Part shown: positions 1 through 7,467 of the stretch, one piece after another | Position numbering within the stretch: position 1 is the stretch's first letter | Layout of the letters: every line of letters starts with the position of its first letter | Assembly (NCBI GenBank): GCA_013214885.1 | Contig: JABSRS010000088.1 | Location: 1 to 10,504 of the forward strand | Direction: 5' to 3' | DNA length: 10,504 bases | DNA from: Gammaproteobacteria bacterium | Lineage (GTDB): Bacteria > Pseudomonadota > Gammaproteobacteria > Enterobacterales > Psychrobiaceae | Notes under the pieces: generated by a model | Seen by the model: only the letters and a program-made list of their open reading frames with translations | Told to the model about the DNA's origin: nothing | Databases searched by the model: none | Position numbers and translations under genes: made by a program

Positions 1-1850
1 CTATAGCTTATGCCCGCTTGATTTTTAACATCATCAATCACATTCAATAATTTTGATAAGTTGTAATCCAACTTGATATCTAAGCCATAGGTATAAGCTT
101 TGTCGACATTTTTGTATTGCATGAGGTTTTGAACTAAAAATTCACCACGTCCCCACTGTGTGCTGCCTGGTAGATGCCATGGGTTAGGTACATTTACATC
201 CTCTGCTTTTAGATCAATAAATCCACGGTATTGTGTGTAGTAAGGATTTAAAGATAACTTCCAGTCATCAGCAGCATATTCAAAATGGATCTCGTTGGTT
301 AATCCTGTTTCTTCAGTTAAGTTTTTATTTGGGTCTATTCTATTGGCAGCAATATCATCGCCGTATGAAAAATAGAGTTCATTGGCATTAGGCGCTCTAA
401 AACCACTATTAATTTTGTATTTTACGTTAATGTTATCAGTGATTTGATTTTCGTAAATAGCGGAAAAGGTAACGCCCGAAAACTTGGTATCTTCAGGTAG
501 CTCTAATGATTTACCATATAAGTGATTAAATGTATTTTTGCCACTGAGAGTCACATCATTTTTAAATAGATCATATCGTACGCCAAAAGATATCAACGAG
601 GTATCAGAGACGATCATTTCATTGGTTGTAGCAATAAAGAAAGAGTCTGTTGTTACAGGCTCAATAATGCTGTTTTCAGTGATGTATTCTTCATCACTAA
701 ACACGAAAATATCAACATTATCATTTTGAAGTTTCTTTCGTTTAAAACCAACGATAAAATTATTTTCCATTGGGATGGATAATAGTTCATAGCTTTTGCT
801 GGTGATCTTTTGATCGATGCCAAATGACTGTTGTTTAACGCTTCTTTGATAATGCTGTTCTAGTTTCTCATCATCTAAATCATAAACATAACTGTCTACG
901 GTTTGAACAATTTTTTGGTTATATATTTTGGTGGTAAATTTATCAAAATAAGCACTATCACTTAGGTATTGCCACTCTAAAGAAAAACGGTTTCGATCAC
1001 TTTCACTGTCGATAAGGCGATGATTAGAGCCATATAATTGCCAAGATCTCTCATCGATATTATTATTAACATCGAATTTCTCGTAAGTAAAAATTATATT
1101 GTTATTTTCATTTGGCGTTAACTTTGATTTAACCAGTATATTTGATGATTTGGCACGGACTGGATCCGCACTAGATCTGGCAGAACCATAAATATCGATA
1201 CCATTTTCTTTTGTTTCTGATTCATGGCCATTAACACCGGTGTATAAAACTAACAAATCGGCATAATCATTTTTTAGTGCCAAACCGGTGGTGTTTTTTA
1301 GTTCGTTATTTCGATTACTGAATGTGGTTTTATTATAAAAACCATACTGATTACCCGGCAATATAATATCGTCGGCATCTTTAGTTTTAAACGATACTGA
1401 ACCGCCTAAGCTGCCAGAGCCAGTAAATAATGAGTCAGAGCCTTTTTTTATTGCGACAGATTTTACAGAATCTAACTCAATACTATTAATCGACCCGTTA
1501 AAATAACCATATCCTTTGTAAATTTCATTTTCAAAGTTTTCACCCTGAGCAATGCCATCGACTAAAATGGCTACTCGATCCTCACTAACTCCCCGGATGC
1601 TGAAGCCACTAGATCCAGACCGACCTTTTTTTACCACAGACACACCTAACTCACCTTTAACTAGGTCGTTAATGTCTCCGTACATGCCATTGTCTATTTT
1701 TTTATTGTCGATTGCGATATTGGCTTCATTCAATATCGGTTCTTTTGTAGCCTTAACTAACACCTCTTCAAATGTAGTTACCTCGGATGAGTATGCATTA
1801 CACGTTAATAAGAAGAGGGGCAGTAATATAGTTTGTTTCCGTTTGTTCAT
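1..1850 (-). CDS. TonB-dependent receptor, haemoglobin/transferrin/lactoferrin family (partial, C-terminus missing)
   Basis: Outer-membrane gated channel for iron compounds, powered by TonB-ExbBD. The frame is open from ATG at 1848-1850 to the window edge (616 codons), so roughly the last one to two hundred residues of the barrel are missing. Residues 1-21 form a signal peptide (MNKRK, then a hydrophobic stretch ending NAYS). A TonB box with following residues (TFEEVLVKA) lies near 26-34. The plug spans about 40-165, with an RGV motif at 86-88, VDGI at 97-100, GSGSLGG at 144-150 and TKDADD at 156-161; the last two are typical of the Hb/Tf/Lf receptor class. The barrel has an FGVRYD strand and a FRAP motif at 484-487. 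No histidine occurs between FRAP and the following PNKNL segment, nor in the plug, unlike classical haem receptors such as HemR. The receptor class is fairly sure; the substrate is not. The start has only a weak AGAG ribosome site. Confidence 0.9.
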   Translation of the reverse strand, partial: MNKRKQTILLPLFLLTCNAYSSEVTTFEEVLVKATKEPILNEANIAIDNKKIDNGMYGDINDLVKGELGVSVVKKGRSGSSGFSIRGVSEDRVAILVDGIAQGENFENEIYKGYGYFNGSINSIELDSVKSVAIKKGSDSLFTGSGSLGGSVSFKTKDADDIILPGNQYGFYNKTTFSNRNNELKNTTGLALKNDYADLLVLYTGVNGHESETKENGIDIYGSARSSADPVRAKSSNILVKSKLTPNENNNIIFTYEKFDVNNNIDERSWQLYGSNHRLIDSESDRNRFSLEWQYLSDSAYFDKFTTKIYNQKIVQTVDSYVYDLDDEKLEQHYQRSVKQQSFGIDQKITSKSYELLSIPMENNFIVGFKRKKLQNDNVDIFVFSDEEYITENSIIEPVTTDSFFIATTNEMIVSDTSLISFGVRYDLFKNDVTLSGKNTFNHLYGKSLELPEDTKFSGVTFSAIYENQITDNINVKYKINSGFRAPNANELYFSYGDDIAANRIDPNKNLTEETGLTNEIHFEYAADDWKLSLNPYYTQYRGFIDLKAEDVNVPNPWHLPGSTQWGRGEFLVQNLMQYKNVDKAYTYGLDIKLDYNLSKLLNVIDDVKNQAGISY

Positions 1851-1873
1851 GTTTTCGCTCTATTGAATCTTAA

Positions 1874-1888
1874 TGATAATTATTTCGA
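1874..1888 (-). promoter_or_regulatory. Candidate Fur box over the receptor transcription start
   Basis: The plus-strand bases TGATAAT-T-ATTTCGA fit the 7-1-7 Fur consensus (TGATAAT-N-ATTATCA) at 11 of 14 positions: the left half is perfect and the right half degenerate. The site sits immediately downstream of the predicted -10, where bound Fur-Fe(II) would block initiation. Iron repression is the usual control of this receptor class. The match is by eye only. Confidence 0.5.
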
Positions 1889-1890
1889 TT

Positions 1891-1918
1891 ATTATATGAA
1901 ATTTTCATTAAAATACAA
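1891..1918 (-). promoter_or_regulatory. Predicted sigma-70 promoter of the TonB-dependent receptor
   Basis: Read on the minus strand, a -35 TTGTAT (plus 1913-1918) and a perfect -10 TATAAT (plus 1891-1896) are separated by 16 bases. The -10 lies about 40 bases upstream of the receptor ATG. The region is AT-rich, so chance matches are possible, but the perfect -10, the spacing and the Fur-like site just downstream support each other. Confidence 0.55.
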
Positions 1919-1928
1919 ATGATATTGG

Positions 1929-2360
1929 AGCTAGATTTTATGCGAGCGAGTATGTGAAAATTTGAAGCGACCATTCCAATTTAAGTAAACCAAGAAACAG
2001 CTATCCCAAGATTACGCTGGCTATTTCAGTGTTTTGATCGGATCAATTGATTTCAATAAGGTAATAATTACATTTACTTAGAAAGCCAGACCGAACTGAG
2101 GGAAGATATAGTTCGCTTCATTGGTGGGCATGTCATGATATAAAATAAAAAGCTACATAGGGGAAGGTCAAATCGCGTAGATCTGACCCTTATATTCTTC
2201 AGCGCTAACCCAGCGAACACCCCTCCTGCAATGAAAGTTTAACCGCGGATTAATTTTTTATCACTTACATACCCCGAACCTACTCCTTGTTTAAAAACTT
2301 ACTTTGGTGCGTCATTGCTACTCAAGTGGTTTTTCTAACATTGCGGAGCCTGTTATACAA
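1929..2360. other. Intergenic region without a supported gene
   Basis: About 430 bases lie between the receptor promoter and the lipoprotein gene. I find only very short open frames on either strand and no ribosome site leading a convincing one. The only structured element is the REP-like hairpin near 2166-2188, followed on the minus strand by a T-rich run (plus 2140-2151). A short minus-strand frame just beyond that hairpin (plus about 2091-2153) ends in residues FPQFGLAF before a stop and might be the tail of a decayed gene, but it is too short to assign. Confidence 0.5.
2159..2191. repeat. REP-like imperfect palindrome
   Basis: GGTCA at 2166-2170 pairs with TGACC at 2184-2188. After one A-C mismatch, ATC (2172-2174) pairs with GAT (2180-2182) around a GCGTA loop. 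The stem is flanked by C/G runs (GGGGAA on the left, CCCT on the right). This layout resembles the extragenic palindromes that accompany REP-associated tyrosine transposases (RAYT) in gammaproteobacteria, and the sequence looks familiar from such elements. I cannot confirm copy number from one window. On the minus strand a T-rich run begins 14 bases after the stem, so a role as a weak transcription terminator for the lipoprotein gene is also possible. Confidence 0.45.
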
Positions 2361-2600
2361 TTATTTGCGTTTGGCATTGGCAAGAGAGGCGTTCAATGCA
2401 TCAACTATTTTTTTATTTGCTTTAAGGCAAACCTCACGTACTCGTTGGTAGCGTTGCTCACATTTTTTTGACTGATCTTTTCCTTCGATTAAAGCTGAAG
2501 AAACATTGTAGGCTGCATCGAGGGCATCATTTCCAGTTTGGATTGTTCCACACCCAATTAAACAAAATGAGAATACAATTGGTAAATAGATTTTTTTCAT
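2361..2600 (-). CDS. Small predicted lipoprotein of unknown function (79 aa)
   Basis: I place the start at ATG 2598-2600, not at the in-frame ATG 17 codons upstream (2651). The inner start gives a proper lipoprotein signal (MKKIYLPIVFSFCLIGC) and has an AAGG ribosome site about six bases before it. The lipobox is L14-I15-G16-C17. Residue +2 after the lipidated cysteine is glycine, not aspartate, so outer-membrane sorting by Lol is expected. The mature part is only about 63 residues: a short G/T/Q/N-rich stretch, then a charged, probably helical segment with two further cysteines (in KKCEQ and EVCLK) and a basic tail (AKRK). I recognise no family. It is separated from both neighbours and has its own candidate promoter. 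It is too small to be an HpuA-type partner of the nearby receptor. Confidence 0.75.
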   Translation of the reverse strand: MKKIYLPIVFSFCLIGCGTIQTGNDALDAAYNVSSALIEGKDQSKKCEQRYQRVREVCLKANKKIVDALNASLANAKRK

Positions 2601-2686
2601 TGGGACCTTATGCGTTGAAGTTTCGGTGTTGGTATAACGAGGCTGTATCATTAATCTTTCTCAGCCACAGTTTTTAACATATGCTG

Positions 2687-2715
2687 ACCATAGTTGAGAT
2701 TGTTATGATTTTCAA
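2687..2715 (-). promoter_or_regulatory. Candidate promoter of the small lipoprotein gene
   Basis: On the minus strand TTGAAA (plus 2710-2715) and TATGGT (plus 2687-2692) are exactly 17 bases apart, and the -10 is about 87 bases upstream of the lipoprotein ATG. The -35 overlaps an imperfect inverted repeat at 2702-2723 (GTTATGATT / AATCATTAAC around a 3-base loop, with one bulge), which could be an operator or simply part of the end of the preceding transcript. Prediction by eye. Confidence 0.35.
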
Positions 2716-2754
2716 TCATTAACTTAAAGGTTGATGACAAAGGTCTTTGGGTCT

Positions 2755-5571
2755 TTAAGTTTTTTCTAAGCTTTCTTCGGCAGTACGGCCAACCAGTTTC
2801 TGGTAGCCAAACGATGCCCCTAAGATGAACACGCCAATTCCCATGAACAAGACAACCTTTTGCCACAAGAGGGCATTGGCAGCATCGATTAGGGCTAGCT
2901 TAACAATGCCCAATAATATTAATCCGAAACTGTACTTTACGGTGAGTGTTCGGCGGTCTTTGAGAAATAATATTAAAGCACCGTGAATCGCTAATGCCGG
3001 CGCGATCAGTAGATCGAATCTAAATTCAGTGAGTGCATAACCTAACATCACGTAGCTGATTGCGATCAGCGTATGGATAAATATATCGCGATTTAATTTT
3101 AATCGTCGACCAAGTATCGTTTGACTAAAGCGTTGTTCTTTTTGGTATAAAATTGCAATAACAAAAATGGTTGGTATCAGCCCATAAACATAATCGGAGG
3201 TCATTAGCAGCCACGAGCTTGCCACTAACAGTAAATTAATCGCAATAATAATGACTTCATTGCGTTTTAAATGTTCAGAGTTATTAATCATACTAAAGGC
3301 TGCTGACCAATAGAGTGCTGCGGTAAGCCCGCCATCAACAAGGCTATCAGTGTAGGAAACGACAATACTGGGGATAGCTAAACCAAGTGCTAGTAGTCCA
3401 CAACTACAAATAAACTGATAGATCGGATCTGGTTTTTTCCGATTGAGGATATATGCCACAGCGTAAAGACTGCAAAAGCCCAATAAACTGATAACACTAT
3501 ATAATATGGATAGCTGCCCTATTGCGACGGCAAAAATAATACTCGATAGCACCGTTAACACCATCGTTTCTTTTAACAGTAAGTGGTGCTTAATCTTACG
3601 CGCCAATAATAATGCTACCAGTGGTGATAGCCACAGTAGGATCAAAGAATCAGCGTCAAAATGACGAATCACAGAGCCAATCCAAAAGACGGGAATAAGC
3701 AGGTAGAAGAGTATTCTGGTCGATTCAGCAACCGACTTGATGGCACTGTCTGGCTGATATCTTCGGTAAAAAGCAGACCACAACCACAGTTGAATAAATA
3801 CTAATAGCACCGCAAGTTTGGCGAATAACGGCAACATAGTAAATCGATAACTATCAACCGATAACGCACCTTGGTAGCTATAATACAATGGCACACTGAT
3901 CAGAATCGCAGCGAAGATTTCTATTGATGTTTGCTTGCAAATTTTAGCGCGGAATAACAAAGCCATTTGAACTAAAATCACCAAGGCGCCAGTCCAATTT
4001 CCTAACCAGATGTTGGCACTGGCAATCACCAAAATAACTAACCAGACCGCCTCAAGTAGTTGTAACAACGGTTTTATTTTGTGCTGGGTGATTTGGTTGA
4101 ACACACTTTGATTACCAATAAGTCGCTGCCAGATTGCAATAACCGCAACGATGAAAATAGCTAACACCCAACCATCAAGCGTTTGCAACGCAGGTAGCGG
4201 GAAATAAATAGCGAGTGCCGACCAGCAATAGAGCAGTGCGACTGCCATTATTATTTGGCCATGATTGATCGTTGCAGCCAATTGGTAGCGATAACCAACC
4301 ACCAGCAATAGCAACCCTTCGACCGCCCATGCAATCCCCCAATATGTGTCACTAATCGCACTAATTATGGCGAGGACTCCCCATAAAGCCGAGAGCAAAA
4401 TGAAAAAGGGGGTAGTTTCATTTTTTATTTTATAAAACAGCAGCGCAATCGCCCCTGCAATCACGGCATTAAAGCCAAAGCACAGACTGATTTGCGTAGT
4501 AAAGATCGCGGTTGCTTGGAAGAAAACCAACACCGTTGCGCCAACTAAGGCAGCAAGGAACCCCAGCGATTGGCTTGTTTTGCCTTGCCCTTTGAGCACC
4601 GACATAAAAACAAACGCTAAGAACAGCAAATAAAAGAGGTTAATAACCCAAGGTGACATTAAGACAGACTCAAAGCCTACGACCCATTCAATAGCAGCAA
4701 GGGTGAATGCCAGCGTTAAATGAGCAAGCCATTGACCCACTTTCCTAAACGCCAAAATTAAACTACTAGCAACTACAAATGCAAGGGATAACAAGTAGTA
4801 AGTGGGTTCATCCGAAATAGTATTTGAGAGTATTGGCATGGTTGCAATGCCAATTACCCCAAGGGCTGCCACAATTTTTGTCTCTAGAAGCAATGCCAAT
4901 GAATGGCAAACTAATGCAATGGCTAAATATAAAAACAGCAACATCGCATTGGGCAGTAATCCATAGACACTCCCCGTGAAATAAATGGTGCTATAGCACA
5001 ATAAAATACCCAGCGTGACAATGGCGGTAGCAAATTCACCGTAGCGAGTTTTTATTTTTAAACCAATACCTAATACCACCACCAAAACAGCAACAACAGA
5101 CATTAATAATGATTTAGAGCCAGCACCTAGTTGATCGATTAGCAACTGCATTAAATAACCAAAACCAGCGAGCGTGAGACCTAATCCCACTGCTGTTAAG
5201 ATTAATGTTCCAAGCATTCCTCGGTTTTTATACGATAAATATATTTTAGAGACTGGAGTAAACAAATCAAAAAATGACATCAGAACGGTGTTTAAAAAGA
5301 TCTCAATAACCGATGGTTCAGCAACTATGGCGGCTAATTTACCGGTTAACGCTGGCTTTTTTGTTAATGGGCTGACCTTTGGAGTATTATCTTTCTGTGA
5401 GATTTTAGGTGTTGGCTCGGGCGGTATAATGTGTTGAACGGGCACTATTTCAGATGGTGGTTGTTGGGTGATTAAGCTATCTAAACGACTTTCAACCGCA
5501 TTAATTTTCGCTGCGAATTGAACTTTAAAGAGTGCTAACTCTGATTTTATTGCCTTAACTTCATTGTTCAT
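2755..5571 (-). CDS. DUF2339 family polytopic membrane protein (938 aa)
   Basis: A large inner-membrane protein of the DUF2339 (COG5373) type, whose biochemical function is unknown to me. Residues 1-35 form a charged amphipathic, probably coiled-coil segment (KSELALFKVQF, VESRLDSLI). Residues 37-75 are a proline- and lysine-rich linker. From about 118 (GMLGTLILTAVGLGLTLAG) to the C-terminus the protein is almost continuous hydrophobic helices, well over twenty membrane spans, broken by short loops. This order of coiled coil, proline-rich linker and long multi-span body is characteristic of the family, and the length is normal for it. The ATG at 5569-5571 has AGGA eight bases upstream. The gene follows the EAL gene after 38 bases with no clear terminator or promoter, so it is probably co-transcribed with it and the FIST gene. 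Membership is fairly sure; any link to c-di-GMP is inferred from position only. Confidence 0.85.
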   Translation of the reverse strand: MNNEVKAIKSELALFKVQFAAKINAVESRLDSLITQQPPSEIVPVQHIIPPEPTPKISQKDNTPKVSPLTKKPALTGKLAAIVAEPSVIEIFLNTVLMSFFDLFTPVSKIYLSYKNRGMLGTLILTAVGLGLTLAGFGYLMQLLIDQLGAGSKSLLMSVVAVLVVVLGIGLKIKTRYGEFATAIVTLGILLCYSTIYFTGSVYGLLPNAMLLFLYLAIALVCHSLALLLETKIVAALGVIGIATMPILSNTISDEPTYYLLSLAFVVASSLILAFRKVGQWLAHLTLAFTLAAIEWVVGFESVLMSPWVINLFYLLFLAFVFMSVLKGQGKTSQSLGFLAALVGATVLVFFQATAIFTTQISLCFGFNAVIAGAIALLFYKIKNETTPFFILLSALWGVLAIISAISDTYWGIAWAVEGLLLLVVGYRYQLAATINHGQIIMAVALLYCWSALAIYFPLPALQTLDGWVLAIFIVAVIAIWQRLIGNQSVFNQITQHKIKPLLQLLEAVWLVILVIASANIWLGNWTGALVILVQMALLFRAKICKQTSIEIFAAILISVPLYYSYQGALSVDSYRFTMLPLFAKLAVLLVFIQLWLWSAFYRRYQPDSAIKSVAESTRILFYLLIPVFWIGSVIRHFDADSLILLWLSPLVALLLARKIKHHLLLKETMVLTVLSSIIFAVAIGQLSILYSVISLLGFCSLYAVAYILNRKKPDPIYQFICSCGLLALGLAIPSIVVSYTDSLVDGGLTAALYWSAAFSMINNSEHLKRNEVIIIAINLLLVASSWLLMTSDYVYGLIPTIFVIAILYQKEQRFSQTILGRRLKLNRDIFIHTLIAISYVMLGYALTEFRFDLLIAPALAIHGALILFLKDRRTLTVKYSFGLILLGIVKLALIDAANALLWQKVVLFMGIGVFILGASFGYQKLVGRTAEESLEKT

Positions 5572-5609
5572 TAGTACATCCTGTCATTTAAATTCCGTCG
5601 GTCAGACTG

Positions 5610-7463
5610 TCAATCAGTGTGCAACTTTTTAGACAAACGCCGCTGCGATTTAACCAGTTCTTTAAATTGATTCAGTGGCATCGGTCGATCAAAGTAATAG
5701 CCTTGAAATAGCTTGCAGCCCAATTCGTTAAGACAAGTTAGCTCATCCTTGGTTGCTACCCCTTCTGCTAACACATCCATTTCTAAACTAGCACCTAAGG
5801 TGATAATCATCGATACTATGGCACGATTTTCTTCCGAAGTATCGATGTTGGCCACAAATGCGCGGTCAATTTTTATTAAGAATGCTGGGATACGCTTTAA
5901 ATAAGTCAATGATGAATAACCCGTACCAAAATCATCGATTGAGCATAACACTCCGTTGCTTTTAAGATAGTTGATCATCAACACCGTTTCATCAAAGCTA
6001 TCAATTAATACATCCTCGGTAATTTCTAGCCCTAAATTGGTCGCTTGAATTTTTGCAGCTTTGACAGCATCAATCACCACTTGCTGAAAATTATGTTGAA
6101 TCAGTTGTTTCGGACTAACATTGACCGATATCTTTTTAAAATCATCTGGCAAGCCAATTTCTTCCAATAACTTAATATCTTGGCAAGCCTGCCGCAATAC
6201 CCACGTACCAATGGGGACAATTAAATCACTTTCTTCCGCTATTTTAATATATTTAGTCGGCGACTCCATCCCGCGACTGGGGTTATTCCAGCGCAACAAT
6301 GCCTCGGCCCCAATCAGCTTCTTATTTGCGGTATATTGTGGCTGATAATACAGTTCAAACTCATTACGCTTTAACCCTAGCTTCATTTCATGAATATAGG
6401 AGGAAATATTATCCAATTCTTCAGACATATACGGCTGATATTGCAACCCAATTAATGGCTTACGCCGTTTAGCTTTGCATTTGGCAATATCTGACTGTTT
6501 TATGATGTCATTAACCGTCATTTCTGCTTCAGGGAACAAGGTGTAGCCGATACTGCAGCTGAGTTGATAAGCATTATCTCGCGTATAAATTGGCCGCTCA
6601 ATTAACTGATTAATTTGGCTAATTACATTTTCGATTTTAGGCTGAGCTAATGCTTTTGATAACCCTAGTTCTGGCAATAAAATAATAAACTCGTCATCTC
6701 TTAATCTAGCCACATTAACGTCTAGCCTTGAGATGGTACGTAACCGATGCGCAATAGCGACCAGTATTGAGTCACTAACATCATGTCCCATCGTATTGTT
6801 AATCAATCTAAAGCGATCTAGCCCCACCAGAATGGCACAGCCAATATGACCGCTTTGCCTCGACTTAGTCAGCGCGCAGGAAACCAAACCATTAAAATAG
6901 CTTCGGTTATATAATCCAGTCAGATCATCGTGACTCGATTGAAATTTAACTTGTCGTTCGGCTCTTTTTCGCCCTGAAATTTCGTCTAATAAGGCACCAT
7001 GGATCACCGAGGCATAACAGCTATTTGCCAATTTTTTCAATATTGGAGTTAATGCTTTTAATATATTGGGTTCTATTTGATATTTAGCTTCTAAAATTAT
7101 CACCCCATACTTTGGGATTTCCAAACCATAGCGAAAGTTGTCACCACTAGGCATCACGATTGCTTCACTACTATTTATTAGTGCTGAAAACTCATTTAAC
7201 GCTTGGCACTGGGACCAAATAACACCACCGTTACGCCGTGGAATACTCAAAAAGTGACTAAGTTTTACCACACCACTACTCGATTGGATAACAACACTCG
7301 CGGCTTCATTTTGGTACAAATATAAATGAATGCTGCGTAAATCAAGACGTGCCAAACAGACTTTTAAAAATATTTTTAACATCGCTTTTAAATCGAGAAC
7401 ATTACCGATAGCCATCGCTAATTCATGCTGTAATGCGACTAAAAATAAAGCTTTATTTTCCAT
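5610..7463 (-). CDS. GGDEF-EAL c-di-GMP phosphodiesterase with degenerate GGDEF motif (617 aa)
   Basis: Predicted cytoplasmic c-di-GMP hydrolase; no membrane segment is visible. Residues 1-160 form an N-terminal sensory region of GAF-like composition. GGDEF covers about 176-340 (HDDLTGLYNR, then LDRFRLINNTMGHD), but the signature reads R255-D256-D257-E258-F259, so both glycines are lost; IND is INN and GHxxGD is GHDVSD. Cyclase activity is unlikely, though GTP binding may survive. EAL covers about 365-605 with the key residues present: E387-A-L-x-R391, N448, E480, D510-D511 in an intact DDFGTGYSS loop, K531, E567 and Q587. I start at ATG 7461-7463, four bases after the FIST stop codon, rather than at an in-frame ATG at 7538 that would overlap FIST by 71 bases. 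No good ribosome site precedes it, which suggests translational coupling to FIST. Confidence 0.93.
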   Translation of the reverse strand: MENKALFLVALQHELAMAIGNVLDLKAMLKIFLKVCLARLDLRSIHLYLYQNEAASVVIQSSSGVVKLSHFLSIPRRNGGVIWSQCQALNEFSALINSSEAIVMPSGDNFRYGLEIPKYGVIILEAKYQIEPNILKALTPILKKLANSCYASVIHGALLDEISGRKRAERQVKFQSSHDDLTGLYNRSYFNGLVSCALTKSRQSGHIGCAILVGLDRFRLINNTMGHDVSDSILVAIAHRLRTISRLDVNVARLRDDEFIILLPELGLSKALAQPKIENVISQINQLIERPIYTRDNAYQLSCSIGYTLFPEAEMTVNDIIKQSDIAKCKAKRRKPLIGLQYQPYMSEELDNISSYIHEMKLGLKRNEFELYYQPQYTANKKLIGAEALLRWNNPSRGMESPTKYIKIAEESDLIVPIGTWVLRQACQDIKLLEEIGLPDDFKKISVNVSPKQLIQHNFQQVVIDAVKAAKIQATNLGLEITEDVLIDSFDETVLMINYLKSNGVLCSIDDFGTGYSSLTYLKRIPAFLIKIDRAFVANIDTSEENRAIVSMIITLGASLEMDVLAEGVATKDELTCLNELGCKLFQGYYFDRPMPLNQFKELVKSQRRLSKKLHTD

Positions 7464-7467
7464 AAAA

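Noticed and set aside
1552..1866. Plus-strand open frame of 104 codons
   Set aside because: It is antisense to the N-terminal part of the receptor, which has clear plug motifs in the opposite frame; its composition is low in recognisable structure and it has no ribosome site.
1..2600. HpuA/HpuB-like two-part haemoglobin receptor (lipoprotein plus TonB receptor)
   Set aside because: The lipoprotein is far too small for HpuA, and the receptor has its own promoter with about 500 bases between the genes.
2601..2651. Upstream ATG for the lipoprotein, giving a 96-residue protein
   Set aside because: It would bury the lipoprotein signal 17 residues in; the inner ATG has a good ribosome site and makes a standard lipobox leader.
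2738..2749. Terminator hairpin after the DUF2339 gene (CAAAGGTCTTTG)
   Set aside because: The stem is only four to five A/T-rich pairs with a tiny loop and no T-run on the minus strand; it is better explained as a direct repeat of GGTCTTT with nearby GGGTCTTT.
2651..2866. Minus-strand open frame of 71 codons overlapping the end of the DUF2339 gene
   Set aside because: Most of it is an out-of-frame copy of the DUF2339 C-terminus; the remaining 22 codons after its last internal ATG have no supporting signal.
5174..5437. Plus-strand open frame of 87 codons inside the DUF2339 gene
   Set aside because: Antisense shadow of the proline-rich linker and first membrane segments; no ribosome site or recognisable product.
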